From the NCBI GenBank assembly GCA_023389035.1, contig JAEWFC010000023.1, forward strand, positions 1 through 64,000: DNA of 64,000 nt. The letters run 5' to 3'. Both the position numbers and the translations under genes were made by a program. The notes below the pieces were generated by a model. It was not told the DNA's origin, searched no databases, and saw only the letters and a program-made list of their open reading frames with translations. The stretch comes from Acidobacteriota bacterium (GTDB lineage Bacteria; Acidobacteriota; Blastocatellia; Pyrinomonadales; Pyrinomonadaceae). Position 1 is the first letter of the stretch; each line of letters opens with the position of its first letter. Positions 32,422-41,542 of this stretch are shown in pieces.

Positions 32422-35136
32422 GTGAAGCTTCGCTTAGCACTGGCAATAATATCTGCCGCATTGTTTATCTCATCACCTTTCGTGATTGCTCAGGTGGATA
32501 CGGTCATCGGGCAGTTCACTAGCTCAGGTGAGGAATCATTTGTCGGGGGCATCAGCGGCGATGGCCGTTATGTAGTCTTCGAATCGCGCGGCAATCACGC
32601 CTCCATTAACCCTCGAAATGAGGATGGGAACTACGAGATCTTTTTATTCGATTATGCTCAGCGCCGTATATTTCAAATAACTGATACGAAAAGCGTTAAG
32701 ATCGATCCGAATGTACTCCCTATCAGCAGTAACATCCGTGTGGAGATAACAAATCGCCGGCCAACGATCAGTAATGATGGCCGATGGATCGCGTTCAGTT
32801 CCAATGCGACAAGCTCCACCCCGACGACCCCGGACTCCACGAATCCAGGGAGTTTCGATGGGAACAGTCTAAATACGCAAGCACCGCCGGTCTGCACGCT
32901 GCCGTCGCCGACGCCGACTCCAACTCCGACGGCAACGCCGACCCCTTCACCAACACCGACGCCGACCTCGTCTCCGACACCCGCTCCGACGCCGTTCAAT
33001 AATCCTCTCGATTGCGACGGCAACCTGGAAATGTGGATGTACGAGGTGCCCGCAGCTCCGGTGGTTGATATGACGACCGGGGAGGATATTCCCGTAGTCG
33101 ACCTGGCGGCAGGGGTATTCCTGAATGTAACGAACACACCACCAAGCCGGCTGCCTCAGCGTTCGACGGTCGCTTCAGGTGCCTTCGTTGCGGACGACAA
33201 CCATGACGCGTCGATCGATGATGACGGTTCGGTGATCGCATTCGTTTCGACTCGTGACCTTGTTGAGGGCGGCAATCCGTTCCCCGATCAGGACAACGAC
33301 GAGATCTTTACTTTTGTACGGGGCGGTGGCGGCTCGCCCAAGCTCGAGGGCAAGAACAGTTTTGTAGGTGGATCGCCGTGCTCTCCGATAGCTGGTGGTT
33401 CCGTTTGCCAGGTCACCCAAACACCTCGCGGCCCGATTTTTGATCCGATCTACAACAAGAACCCCACGATCTCCGGCGACGGGCTGCGCGTGGTCTTTGC
33501 TAGTACGGGTGAGAACCCCGTTATAGGAATGACTGGCGGAAACAATCCGTCGACCAGCCGAAATGAAGAGATCGTCGCGACAGATCTAGGTTTGGACGGC
33601 GCTCCAACGGGAGTCGCTCGACAGATCACAGTGACGACGCCGACAAATCCCGGCGATCCAGTAAACATATTTGAGGTCGGCCGTCGGATGAGCAGAGACG
33701 GACGATATATTGCATTCGATTCGTATGCCGATCTTGCCAATGAGCATAGCGGCACGAACCAAACGTCGTTCGCTACCTATATCTACGATTACAGTGCAAG
33801 CACGTTTCGGCGGATCGGACCCCGTAGCAATGCGGATGCGGAAGCGTTAGGAGGGGACGTTTCGCGATACCCCGGCTTTACTGATTATGATACGAACGGC
33901 ACTCCCGCAACTCTCGTCCTCGAGACCCGTATGAATATCACCTCGGCGGGCGTGATCCCAACGAACGAGAATGATGGACTGAATCCACTCGATGGGCGGC
34001 CGACTCAGATATATTCGTTTGACCTCACGACTAACCCTGGTAGTGCTGCTTTTACACGGATTACAAAGTTTCCGCTGCCAACGGCGTTTCTAGCATCAAC
34101 GCAGCCGATTCCTAGCAACTCATCGACCCGGATATCCTTCAATCTTGCTCTTACTGAGATCGGTACCGGCAACCGTGACCTGCGATCTGAAGGTTATTAT
34201 CTCTATGAGCCCCTGAAGCTTACGGAAACGCCTGCCTCGTTCAACCTAGCGACCGGCGCGAGCCGCATGCCTGTATCGCCGACGGCAGTCCCTTCACCGT
34301 CGCCGACACCGACCCCCACTGCAACTCCGACGCCGACGCCGACACCCACTCCAACGCCTACTCCGAGCCCGTCGCCGACCCCAACTGGCTCCCCGACACC
34401 AACTCCGAGCCCTACGCCGCAGACCCCGTCTGCAGTCCTCGGTGTTTCGCCGGGAATGTTAGCGATCCTGAACTATGCGTCAGGGACCAATCAACCATTG
34501 GTAGCCCGGACTGCTGAAGGTTCTTTCGATCGACGATTCCCGCTGCCCATCGAATTGAGCGGCGTAACGATGACGATCAACGGGGCGGCGTGTGGATTAA
34601 AATCCGTCAGTCGTCACCAGATCGAATTCGTCGTGCCCCCAGGATTATTAAGTTCGCTGGACGGTACGACATATCCGCTGGTTGTGAACAATAATGGCAC
34701 CGTCTTCCGCGGTGACGTCACAGTTGTCCCCGCACGTCCGGATATATTCACTACCTCGGAGGTTCCCGGACCAGGCGGAAGGGCGCTAGTCAAGAACGTA
34801 ACTAATCGTGTACATACAACGGAGCCATTTACCACCACGACGATCCTGGTCCGTGGTGGACGTCGCATCGAGTCCGTCTTGCGAGTGTATGTGACCGGCG
34901 TTGAAAGTGCTGTCTCGGACGACATTCTCGTGCGGATCGGTGGCACACTGATCTTTGGTACGCGCATTATTTCCAGAGCCGTGCCCGTTGAGCCGGGAGT
35001 TTATTATATTGACTTCACGCTGCCCCCGTTGGCTGCCGGTGCCGGTGACGTTCCGATAATCGTCGAGATAAACGTCAACGGAAGGATCTTCCGATCAAGA
35101 TTGGATGACACTGCACCAAGAATATTCATTCTCTGA
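32422..35136 (+). CDS. Secreted PD40 protein with PT linkers and C-terminal IPT-like domain
   Basis: 904 residues. The GTG at 32422 has GGAGG six bases upstream and yields a signal peptide (VKLRLALAIISAALFISSPFVIAQ). The N-terminal propeller-like part has repeated (S/G)DGRYVVFES and NDGRWIAFSS units. A first PTPTPTP linker lies at about residues 165-195, more PD40 blades follow, then a second PTPTPTP linker at about 625-675, then a C-terminal domain (VLGVSPGMLAILNYAS, VVPARPDIFTTS, VYVTGVESAVSDDILVRIGG). That domain resembles the TIGR03437-type domains of Acidobacteriota, inferred from pattern. It is probably a surface-exposed binding protein. Confidence 0.85.
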   Translation: MKLRLALAIISAALFISSPFVIAQVDTVIGQFTSSGEESFVGGISGDGRYVVFESRGNHASINPRNEDGNYEIFLFDYAQRRIFQITDTKSVKIDPNVLPISSNIRVEITNRRPTISNDGRWIAFSSNATSSTPTTPDSTNPGSFDGNSLNTQAPPVCTLPSPTPTPTPTATPTPSPTPTPTSSPTPAPTPFNNPLDCDGNLEMWMYEVPAAPVVDMTTGEDIPVVDLAAGVFLNVTNTPPSRLPQRSTVASGAFVADDNHDASIDDDGSVIAFVSTRDLVEGGNPFPDQDNDEIFTFVRGGGGSPKLEGKNSFVGGSPCSPIAGGSVCQVTQTPRGPIFDPIYNKNPTISGDGLRVVFASTGENPVIGMTGGNNPSTSRNEEIVATDLGLDGAPTGVARQITVTTPTNPGDPVNIFEVGRRMSRDGRYIAFDSYADLANEHSGTNQTSFATYIYDYSASTFRRIGPRSNADAEALGGDVSRYPGFTDYDTNGTPATLVLETRMNITSAGVIPTNENDGLNPLDGRPTQIYSFDLTTNPGSAAFTRITKFPLPTAFLASTQPIPSNSSTRISFNLALTEIGTGNRDLRSEGYYLYEPLKLTETPASFNLATGASRMPVSPTAVPSPSPTPTPTATPTPTPTPTPTPTPSPSPTPTGSPTPTPSPTPQTPSAVLGVSPGMLAILNYASGTNQPLVARTAEGSFDRRFPLPIELSGVTMTINGAACGLKSVSRHQIEFVVPPGLLSSLDGTTYPLVVNNNGTVFRGDVTVVPARPDIFTTSEVPGPGGRALVKNVTNRVHTTEPFTTTTILVRGGRRIESVLRVYVTGVESAVSDDILVRIGGTLIFGTRIISRAVPVEPGVYYIDFTLPPLAAGAGDVPIIVEINVNGRIFRSRLDDTAPRIFIL

Positions 35137-35160
35137 CGACCCGTGTGATCAAAGCTGGAA

Positions 35161-35188
35161 AAAGAGCGGCATTGTCGCTCTTTTTTTA
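35161..35188 (+). terminator. Intrinsic terminator
   Basis: AAAGAGCG pairs with CGCTCTTT around GCATTGT, followed by an uninterrupted T-run, 25 bases after the stop of the secreted PD40 protein. Confidence 0.85.
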
Positions 35189-35349
35189 TCTGACTATAAG
35201 AAAACGTGATGTTTGCCTACGGGTGATGCATATATTATTCTAATGATAGTTTTCAGACTATCCTTATCCGACAGTATGTTCAGAATAGACATTTAGAGAC
35301 TTGTTTGTGCTGTCTGCGATTGGGGACGGCAAGGAGTTTTATTAGATCT

Positions 35350-36339
35350 ATGGCAGGAAAAGATGTAGCTACCATGAAGGTCTCGCCGGTCGTTTGGAAA
35401 AACGGCGAGGTAATCAAGTGGGACGATGCACGCATACATGTGATGTCTCACGTCGTACATTACGGATCAAGTGTTTTCGAAGGTATTCGGTGCTATGAAA
35501 CATCGAAAGGGTCAGCCGTGTTTCGTTTGACGGAACATATGCAGCGCCTGCTCAACTCCGCGAAAATATACCGTATGAATACGACATATTCGCGACAGGA
35601 TCTTTGCGATGCGACTGTCGATCTGATCCAAAGGAGCGAACTCGAGTCCTGCTACATTCGGCCGGTGATCTTTCGTGGTTTAGATGAAGAGAACCCGTCG
35701 TTCGGTGTTTACGGCATGAACAACCCAACGGATACGTACATTGCGATGTGGCAGTGGGGTAAGTATCTGGGCGAAGAGGCTCTTGAGAATGGGATCGACG
35801 TATGTGTGTCGAGTTGGAGTCGGATCACTTCGAATTCAATGCCGGCGATGGCGAAGGCCGGAGCCAACTACATGAATTCGCAGCTGATCAAGATGGAGGC
35901 GAAACTCGGTGGATTCGTCGAAGGAATTGCTCTCGACGATCGAGGATACGTATCCGAGGGCTCCGGGGAGAACCTGTTCTTGGTCAATAACGGCAAGCTG
36001 ATCACTCCGCCGCTAGGTGCTTCGATCCTTCCCGGTATCACACGTGATTCCGTGATCCAGATCGCTCGGGAGCTCGGAATTGAGGTTATTGAGACTTCAA
36101 TTCAACGATCCGCTCTCTATCTTGCTGATGAGCTTTTCTTTACGGGAACGGCCGCCGAGATCTCGCCTATTCGATCCGTCGACCGCATAGAGATAGGAAC
36201 CGGAAAACGAGGTGAGATCACGAAACGTCTGCAGGAGGAGTTTTTCGCAATTATCGATGCCCGTCGACCTGCTCCAGATAATGCTCCCTGGCTGACGTTT
36301 GTCGCGGATAGCGGTGAAAAAAAAACGGCAGTAGCTTAG
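35350..36339 (+). CDS. ilvE: Branched-chain amino acid aminotransferase
   Basis: 329 residues from the ATG at 35350 (AAGGAG about 12 bases before); an upstream frame-open TTG is less likely. It is a fold type IV PLP enzyme that transaminates Leu, Ile and Val: WKNGEVIKWDDARIHVMSHVVHYGSSVFEGIRCYET, the lysine-bearing MAKAGANYMNSQL segment, GYVSEGSGENLF and TGTAAEISPIRSVDR. This matches the IlvE subgroup rather than D-amino acid transaminase. It ends 78 bases before the next gene. Confidence 0.93.
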   Translation: MAGKDVATMKVSPVVWKNGEVIKWDDARIHVMSHVVHYGSSVFEGIRCYETSKGSAVFRLTEHMQRLLNSAKIYRMNTTYSRQDLCDATVDLIQRSELESCYIRPVIFRGLDEENPSFGVYGMNNPTDTYIAMWQWGKYLGEEALENGIDVCVSSWSRITSNSMPAMAKAGANYMNSQLIKMEAKLGGFVEGIALDDRGYVSEGSGENLFLVNNGKLITPPLGASILPGITRDSVIQIARELGIEVIETSIQRSALYLADELFFTGTAAEISPIRSVDRIEIGTGKRGEITKRLQEEFFAIIDARRPAPDNAPWLTFVADSGEKKTAVA

Positions 36340-36373
36340 GCGACATTTAGCCATAAATCGTTTTTCTTAACAT

Positions 36374-36413
36374 AGCCCTATCAGCCGCGTTAGCGCGTAG
36401 CCGATAGGGCTTT
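36374..36413 (+). promoter_or_regulatory. Hairpin straddling the intergenic space before the spermidine synthase-like gene
   Basis: AGCCCTATC (36374-36382) pairs with GATAGGGCT (36403-36411), with an inner GCGTTAGCGC stem, followed by TTTC and the ATG at 36418. It can act as terminator of ilvE and also hide the ribosome site of the next gene. Confidence 0.55.
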
Positions 36414-36417
36414 CAAT

Positions 36418-37959
36418 ATGGCTGAAAAAACAGCAGAAATCGAAAAAGTCGGTTGGGTTCTCGAACTCGCTGTATTCGTATGCGGCGCGGTTGTGATGAT
36501 CTATGAGATCAACGGTTCACGGATAGTCGCACCGTATATAGGTACTTCGACGTATGTTTGGACAAGTCTGATCGGAGTTATCCTCGGAGCGTTGAGCCTT
36601 GGCTACTGGCTCGGCGGCCGCTCGGCCGATCGCGCGCCGAGCGTCAAGGTTCTTTCGGGAGCGATATTCGCAGCTGCGGGGCTTATCTCCGTCACGATAC
36701 TGATACAGGAGGTAGTATTGGCCGGGATCAACACGATGCCGGTCGGCTTGGAAATTCAGTCCGTGCTTGCCGCTCTATTGCTGTTCGCCCCGGCGAGTGT
36801 TGCACTGGGTTTCGTGATCCCATATGCAAGCAAGTTGCGGCTATCATCGCTCGAGGAAACTGGGGGAACGGTGGGGCGCCTTTACGCTCTATCTACTGTT
36901 GGCAGTATCGTCGGAACTTTCTCAGCCGGATTTGTACTAATACCGTTTCTCGGCAGCGTTAGGACGATGTATATGATCGCCGCTACGCTTTTCGTTATTT
37001 CCATTCTACTAGGCGGTCTCTCGTTCGATCGGGTCAAATTCGGTATTATCACGCTATTTATACTCGCAATGGCTGGAAGCGAGGCATCACGTTGGGTGCT
37101 TCGCACCCAGGCGAACCTGCACGATTTTGACACTCGGTATTCTCGCGTCAGAGTTTTCGATATGGAAGACCCGCGGACCGGACGTATGATGCGAGCTATG
37201 GCAACCGATCCGCTTTATATTCAGTCTGCGAAATACCTTGACGGCGACGACCTGGCGTTGGATTACACCCGTTTCTACCATTTGGTCGAACGATACAATC
37301 CCAAGCACCGCCGATCCCTCATGATCGGCGGTGCCGGTTTTTCTTTTCCTCAGGCGTATCTTCGAGACTACCCTCAAACTAGGTTAGATGTAGTGGAGAT
37401 CGACCCTAAGATGACGAAGATCGCTGAGAGCTTCTTCGGATTGTCACCGGATCCAAGGCTAACAATAGTCCACAAGGACGGCCGGATTTTCCTCAACCAT
37501 GCGGCGCCGGCAAGCTACGACGCGATCTTCATGGATGCTTTCGGATCCCTATTCTCAGTTCCCTATCAGCTAACAACGATCGAAGCTGTACGACAGATGC
37601 ATCGCGTGTTGAACGACAATGGCGTGGTTATCTTTAATATCGGAACTGCCATCGATGGTCCGGCAAGCCTGTTTCTGCAGGCCGAACTTTCCACTTACGA
37701 GGCGGTATTTGATGAAGTGCATAAGTACAAGGTGCATCTTGAAACCGACGATGCAAAGCTCCAGAACGTGATCCTGGTCGCCTGCAAGACCGGTTGTAGC
37801 AGTGACCTGAGGCGAATGGAGTCAACGGCAGATTCTTCATTCGTTGAACACCTTCTGGATCGCCGTGACGACCGGCCCGTGGTAAGAACAGTTCCCGTCT
37901 TAACTGACGACCATGCTCCCGTCGAGCGATATGGCTCAATAGCTCACGCGTACCGATGA
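36418..37959 (+). CDS. Membrane-bound spermidine synthase-like protein
   Basis: 513 residues of the fused membrane / spermidine synthase type. About seven hydrophobic helices (1-225) resemble the membrane half, with the family motif EINGSRIVAPYIGTS in the first helix. The C-terminal half (about 235-500) is a spermidine-synthase-like Rossmann domain with MIGGAGFSFPQAYLRDYP, VVEIDPKMTKIAESFFG and YDAIFMDAFGS. The Asp of the classical putrescine site is not obvious, so the reaction may not be polyamine synthesis. No speD gene is in the window. Confidence 0.85.
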   Translation: MAEKTAEIEKVGWVLELAVFVCGAVVMIYEINGSRIVAPYIGTSTYVWTSLIGVILGALSLGYWLGGRSADRAPSVKVLSGAIFAAAGLISVTILIQEVVLAGINTMPVGLEIQSVLAALLLFAPASVALGFVIPYASKLRLSSLEETGGTVGRLYALSTVGSIVGTFSAGFVLIPFLGSVRTMYMIAATLFVISILLGGLSFDRVKFGIITLFILAMAGSEASRWVLRTQANLHDFDTRYSRVRVFDMEDPRTGRMMRAMATDPLYIQSAKYLDGDDLALDYTRFYHLVERYNPKHRRSLMIGGAGFSFPQAYLRDYPQTRLDVVEIDPKMTKIAESFFGLSPDPRLTIVHKDGRIFLNHAAPASYDAIFMDAFGSLFSVPYQLTTIEAVRQMHRVLNDNGVVIFNIGTAIDGPASLFLQAELSTYEAVFDEVHKYKVHLETDDAKLQNVILVACKTGCSSDLRRMESTADSSFVEHLLDRRDDRPVVRTVPVLTDDHAPVERYGSIAHAYR

Positions 37960-38001
37960 TCCAAGTTACGCGGCTGACCGCGTGCTACAATCGCATTAAC
38001 A

Positions 38002-39393
38002 ATGGAGAACTCTCTATTCAGCGTACTTTTCGAACAGGAAGAGCACCAGCCCCTGACCGTAACTCAACTCAGCAACGAGATTCGCGAAGCTCTCGAGACC
38101 AAGTTTAGATCGGTTTGGGTAGAGGGCGAGATCTCAAATTTTCACGCTCACGGATCCGGCCACTGGTATTTTTCGTTGACGGACGGTTCTAGTTTTTTGC
38201 GGGCGGCGTGTTTCAAACAACAGAACTACCGGATAAGGTTCATGCCCGAGAACGGCCTGCAAGTCCGGATTCGTGGGCGGGTCAACATCTACGGGTCACG
38301 CGGTGAACTGCAAGTAATTGTCGATTCACTTGAGCCTGTCGGTGAAGGCGCTTTACTCGTAGCCTATGAGCAGATAAAGGCGAAATTGCACCGTGAGGGG
38401 CTCTTTGATGAGAGGCTTAAGCGGCCGATTCCCAGCATCCCACGGCGTATCGGAATTATCACCTCACCGACAGGAGCGGCGCTGCAGGATATTCTGACAG
38501 TACTCGAACGACGGGCACGTAACATCGATGTACTAATTATCCCGACCCTAGTCCAAGGGGAACGGGCGGCCGAACAGATCGCTCGAGCGATAGCTCTTGC
38601 AAATGAATATTGCGATGGATGCTTGGAGGATGAGTTAATAGACGTCTTGATAGTTGGCCGCGGCGGAGGATCATCCGAGGATCTGTGGGCATTCAATCAA
38701 GAACATCTTGCACGTGCGATCAGGGCTTCCCGGATCCCGATAATTTCAGCTGTCGGTCATGAAGTAGACTTTACGATCGCTGACCTCGTCGCAGATCTGC
38801 GAGCTCCCACTCCATCGGCGGCTGCCGAACTAGTAGCACGTGCCGAAGTGGAATTGACACACCACTTGATTCGATCCGAAGCTCAACTGCATCGATCAAT
38901 GAGTTTCAAGCTCCTCGAAGCCCGCGGCGAACTCCAGTCGATCATCACGAATGAGGGCTTTACCGGCTTCGCATCCCGCATCGAAGATCTTCGACGAATG
39001 TTAGACGGGACAATATCTCGATCATACCTTTCAGTCACAACTAAGATCCGCCGAGCGGGCGACAAGCTGGGCTTATCCGCAAATAGGCTTACACCTGTGG
39101 GGCTAGCGAGAAAGGTAGGTCAGGATAGAAAGCGCCTTGCCCTCAGTCAGCAACGAATTTTATCGGCATCGGGTGAGATCTCTCGCGGTAAGTCCGCTGC
39201 CCTACGGACTTCAATGGCTCGTCTTGATGCGATGTCACCACTCAGGGTGTTGGACAGAGGGTATGCTATCGCAGAAACGTTCGACGGCCGGATAATTGCT
39301 GATTCCAAACACGTGGATGTCGGTGACCCGTTGAAAATCCGCCTTGCACGTGGGAAAATCGAGGCGATATCTACTTCAGTTATCAAAGACTAG
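38002..39393 (+). CDS. xseA: Exodeoxyribonuclease VII large subunit
   Basis: 463 residues. N-terminal OB-fold (about 20-115: FRSVWVEGEISNFHAHGSGHWYFSL), the catalytic domain with SPTGAALQDIL, VLIVGRGGGSSEDLWAFN and AVGHEVDFTIAD, then a coiled C-terminal part ending SPLRVLDRGYAIAETFDGR. It degrades single-stranded DNA with the small subunit encoded 700 bp downstream. An unknown gene lies between the two subunits. Confidence 0.95.
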   Translation: MENSLFSVLFEQEEHQPLTVTQLSNEIREALETKFRSVWVEGEISNFHAHGSGHWYFSLTDGSSFLRAACFKQQNYRIRFMPENGLQVRIRGRVNIYGSRGELQVIVDSLEPVGEGALLVAYEQIKAKLHREGLFDERLKRPIPSIPRRIGIITSPTGAALQDILTVLERRARNIDVLIIPTLVQGERAAEQIARAIALANEYCDGCLEDELIDVLIVGRGGGSSEDLWAFNQEHLARAIRASRIPIISAVGHEVDFTIADLVADLRAPTPSAAAELVARAEVELTHHLIRSEAQLHRSMSFKLLEARGELQSIITNEGFTGFASRIEDLRRMLDGTISRSYLSVTTKIRRAGDKLGLSANRLTPVGLARKVGQDRKRLALSQQRILSASGEISRGKSAALRTSMARLDAMSPLRVLDRGYAIAETFDGRIIADSKHVDVGDPLKIRLARGKIEAISTSVIKD

Positions 39394-39411
39394 ATCGATA
39401 CGGGGAAGCTT

Positions 39412-40092
39412 TTGAAAAGGGTTTTTTGGATAAGTGCGGCAACTGCCGCTTTTCTGCTGTTAATGGGTGCACTTGGGGCTTTCCTTTATTGGAAAACCTT
39501 CGAAGATACGCCCCAGTATTCACTGGCGTTGCTGGTCGAGGCCTCCCAAAATAACGACAATACGACGGTGGCGATGCTGGTAGATACAGACTCTATTGTT
39601 GAGGACTTCGTTCCGCAGATTACTGCGAAAGCACTCGAATTATATGGACGGGGGTTGAGTGCAGAGGCATCGGCACGAGTCAACGCACTTGCTGAACCTC
39701 TTGTTCCGGTGATGAAGAACCGGGCAAAAGCCGAATTCCCCACCGTCCTCCGGACTGAGACCGCTCGATTCAACAATGTGCCCTTTGCCGGCCTCGTTAT
39801 CGGTGCGGAAAGATATCTCGACATCGTCATAGAAGGTGACCGAGCGCGTCTAAAGTCGAAACTCCCCCAACATTCGTTTGAGGTGGCTATGCGGCGGACC
39901 TCGAAAAGTTGGAAGGTCGTAAGTCTCCGTGATGAACAACTGGCGGAGCAGATCGCAAAAGCCATCGGAGAACAGCTGATCGCCGCCGCGGCCGAAGGGA
40001 ACCTCAAGAAAGCGGGACAGGATATCGGGCTCCGAAATATTGAGGAACTAATTCAAGAGGTTGAAAAGGTTTTTACCGAGACGGGACAGTAG
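39412..40092 (+). CDS. Membrane-anchored protein between xseA and xseB
   Basis: 226 residues with a TTG start after GGGGAAG. One N-terminal membrane helix (VFWISAATAAFLLLMGALGAFLYW), then a soluble extracytoplasmic part with a DUF2939-like look: DTPQYSLALLVEASQNNDNTTVAMLVDTDSIVEDFVPQ, later SFEVAMRRTSKSWKVVSLRDEQLAEQIAK. It is helical, rich in Ala, Arg and Glu, without Cys. It is 18 bases after xseA and 9 bases before xseB, so it must be translated with them. No DNA-related domain is visible. Confidence 0.78.
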   Translation: MKRVFWISAATAAFLLLMGALGAFLYWKTFEDTPQYSLALLVEASQNNDNTTVAMLVDTDSIVEDFVPQITAKALELYGRGLSAEASARVNALAEPLVPVMKNRAKAEFPTVLRTETARFNNVPFAGLVIGAERYLDIVIEGDRARLKSKLPQHSFEVAMRRTSKSWKVVSLRDEQLAEQIAKAIGEQLIAAAAEGNLKKAGQDIGLRNIEELIQEVEKVFTETGQ

Positions 40093-40101
40093 TCCGTTAA
40101 T

Positions 40102-40326
40102 ATGCAGAAAACATTTGAAGAATCGCTTAACGAACTTGACGCTATAGTTGCCAAGTTAGAGGAAGGTGACATGCCGCTCGAAGAAAGTCTCGAGATATTT
40201 GAACGTGGTGTACGGCTAGCACGTGAATGCAAGGAACGGCTAGCGAGAGCGGAGCGACGTATTGAACTGCTCACGAAAGATTCTGATGGAGAACTGCGAA
40301 CGGAGGAGATCGGCATAAACCAATAA
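40102..40326 (+). CDS. xseB: Exodeoxyribonuclease VII small subunit
   Basis: 74 residues, the expected two-helix bundle: FEESLNELDAIVAKLEEGDMPLEESLEIFERGVRLARECKERLARAERRIELL. It binds the large subunit to form exonuclease VII. The tail after residue 62 is variable. It is followed by a strong terminator at 40344-40385. Confidence 0.93.
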   Translation: MQKTFEESLNELDAIVAKLEEGDMPLEESLEIFERGVRLARECKERLARAERRIELLTKDSDGELRTEEIGINQ

Positions 40327-40343
40327 AGGACGACCGTTGAAAG

Positions 40344-40385
40344 AAATGCCCCGTCAATGCATATCGATGCGTTGACGGGGCATTT
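40344..40385. terminator. Bidirectional terminator between xseB and the Bax inhibitor gene
   Basis: AAATGCCCCGTCAA pairs perfectly with TTGACGGGGCATTT (14 bp), with a further GCAT/ATGC stem in the loop. A-rich and T-rich flanks suit both directions, which the convergent genes need. Confidence 0.85.
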
Positions 40386-40403
40386 CGAGATCGCCACACG
40401 ATG

Positions 40404-41111
40404 CTAATCTCTCGAACTGAAGATGCTCAAGATATACCAAAACAAGAGAGCTATACCTGCAAACAGAGTGAGCGAAGCTGCAACATGCTGGTTGGGGTTG
40501 TACTGGTGAAGCACTTGCGATGTGTTATACAAGATCGCAGTTCCGGCAAAGGCGACCATTGCGAACGCGAATAAACTGCCGAGCGAGAATCCAAAGATCG
40601 CACTTGCAACAATAAATCCCAGGGCCGCAAAACCGCCGATCGCAAGTATCGGACCGAGAAACGAAAAATCGGCTCGCGTAATAAAGACCGTCGCCGTAAT
40701 CCCAAGAAATAGTCCGAGCGTCACAATACCGGCTTTCGGTATCACAGAGGCGTCGGAATACGTCGCTGCAATGAATATCATGGGCACAAATATTACAGCT
40801 TCCGCGAGAACGAATATTCCCAAACCGGCATACTGAACTGCGGGTGAGGTATCGGACATCGCCCACCGATTAGCCAAATACGAAATTCCCATGAAAGCGG
40901 CTAATACTACCAACCAGCCCATGCTTCCACCGAGAGTTAGAACCGACAAGATCGCATAGGCGGCTCCTGAAACCCAGAGGGCCGATTCCACTACCACAAA
41001 AGCAAGAATTGCGGCCGCAAGCAACAAATACGTTTTGCGGATAAACCTCGCTCTCTCAGCAGGAAGAGCTTCAGCTGCGGAATTGCCGAAAGACGTAGTG
41101 TATTCATTCAT
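40404..41111 (-). CDS. Bax inhibitor-1 / YccA family membrane protein
   Basis: 235 residues with seven hydrophobic helices, the BI-1-like fold: SALWVSGAAYAILSVL, GWLVVLAAFMGISYLANRW, VFVPMIFIAATY, ITATVFITRADFSFLG, GSLFAFAMVAFAGTAILYNTSQVLHQY. The conserved Asp-bearing last helix pair of the calcium-leak family is present. In bacteria such proteins modulate membrane proteases or ion leak. The gene is monocistronic. Confidence 0.88.
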   Translation of the reverse strand: MNEYTTSFGNSAAEALPAERARFIRKTYLLLAAAILAFVVVESALWVSGAAYAILSVLTLGGSMGWLVVLAAFMGISYLANRWAMSDTSPAVQYAGLGIFVLAEAVIFVPMIFIAATYSDASVIPKAGIVTLGLFLGITATVFITRADFSFLGPILAIGGFAALGFIVASAIFGFSLGSLFAFAMVAFAGTAILYNTSQVLHQYNPNQHVAASLTLFAGIALLFWYILSIFSSRD

Positions 41112-41492
41112 AAGTTTTTATTAGATTACTCTGGAAGTATATTGTTTGCCTGCAACCGCGATCGATGGAACCTGGAAATATCAGTATACCAAAGTTGGTT
41201 TGCCACCATTTTGGGCCTTCATGACTAAAAGGCGGAAAAGGCGCCAAATACGTCTCCCACACCGTACAAAGCACCTTTTCCATTTTCGGATATCGCAGCC
41301 GTGGAGACAGCGACAACCGAAACTTAATTTTTGCCAGCGAAGAATGCAATTCTCGCTCAGATCGATTTAACTAGACGGATGATCGCGATAGGGTTAGCGA
41401 TTACCACGATTCTACCGTAACCGAACGAACTGTCAAGTATTACTGGCGATTATTTCCCGTCCTTACGCTAAGTCGATAATAAGCGCAAAACA
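41112..41492. other. Intergenic region, no gene seen
   Basis: A 380-bp stretch between the Bax inhibitor-like gene (its promoter side) and the 3' end of the giant gene. Open frames here are short and of mixed composition. I see no RNA gene or repeat apart from the terminator at its right end. Confidence 0.5.
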
Positions 41493-41524
41493 GGAGAAGC
41501 CGCTCTATTAGGAGCGGCTTCTCC
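41493..41524 (-). terminator. Terminator of the giant surface-protein gene
   Basis: GGAGAAGCCGCTC pairs perfectly with GAGCGGCTTCTCC around TATTAG (13 bp). It lies 18 bases downstream of the stop of the minus-strand giant gene. Confidence 0.75.
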
Positions 41525-41542
41525 GTTATAAGCCCACTCAAT

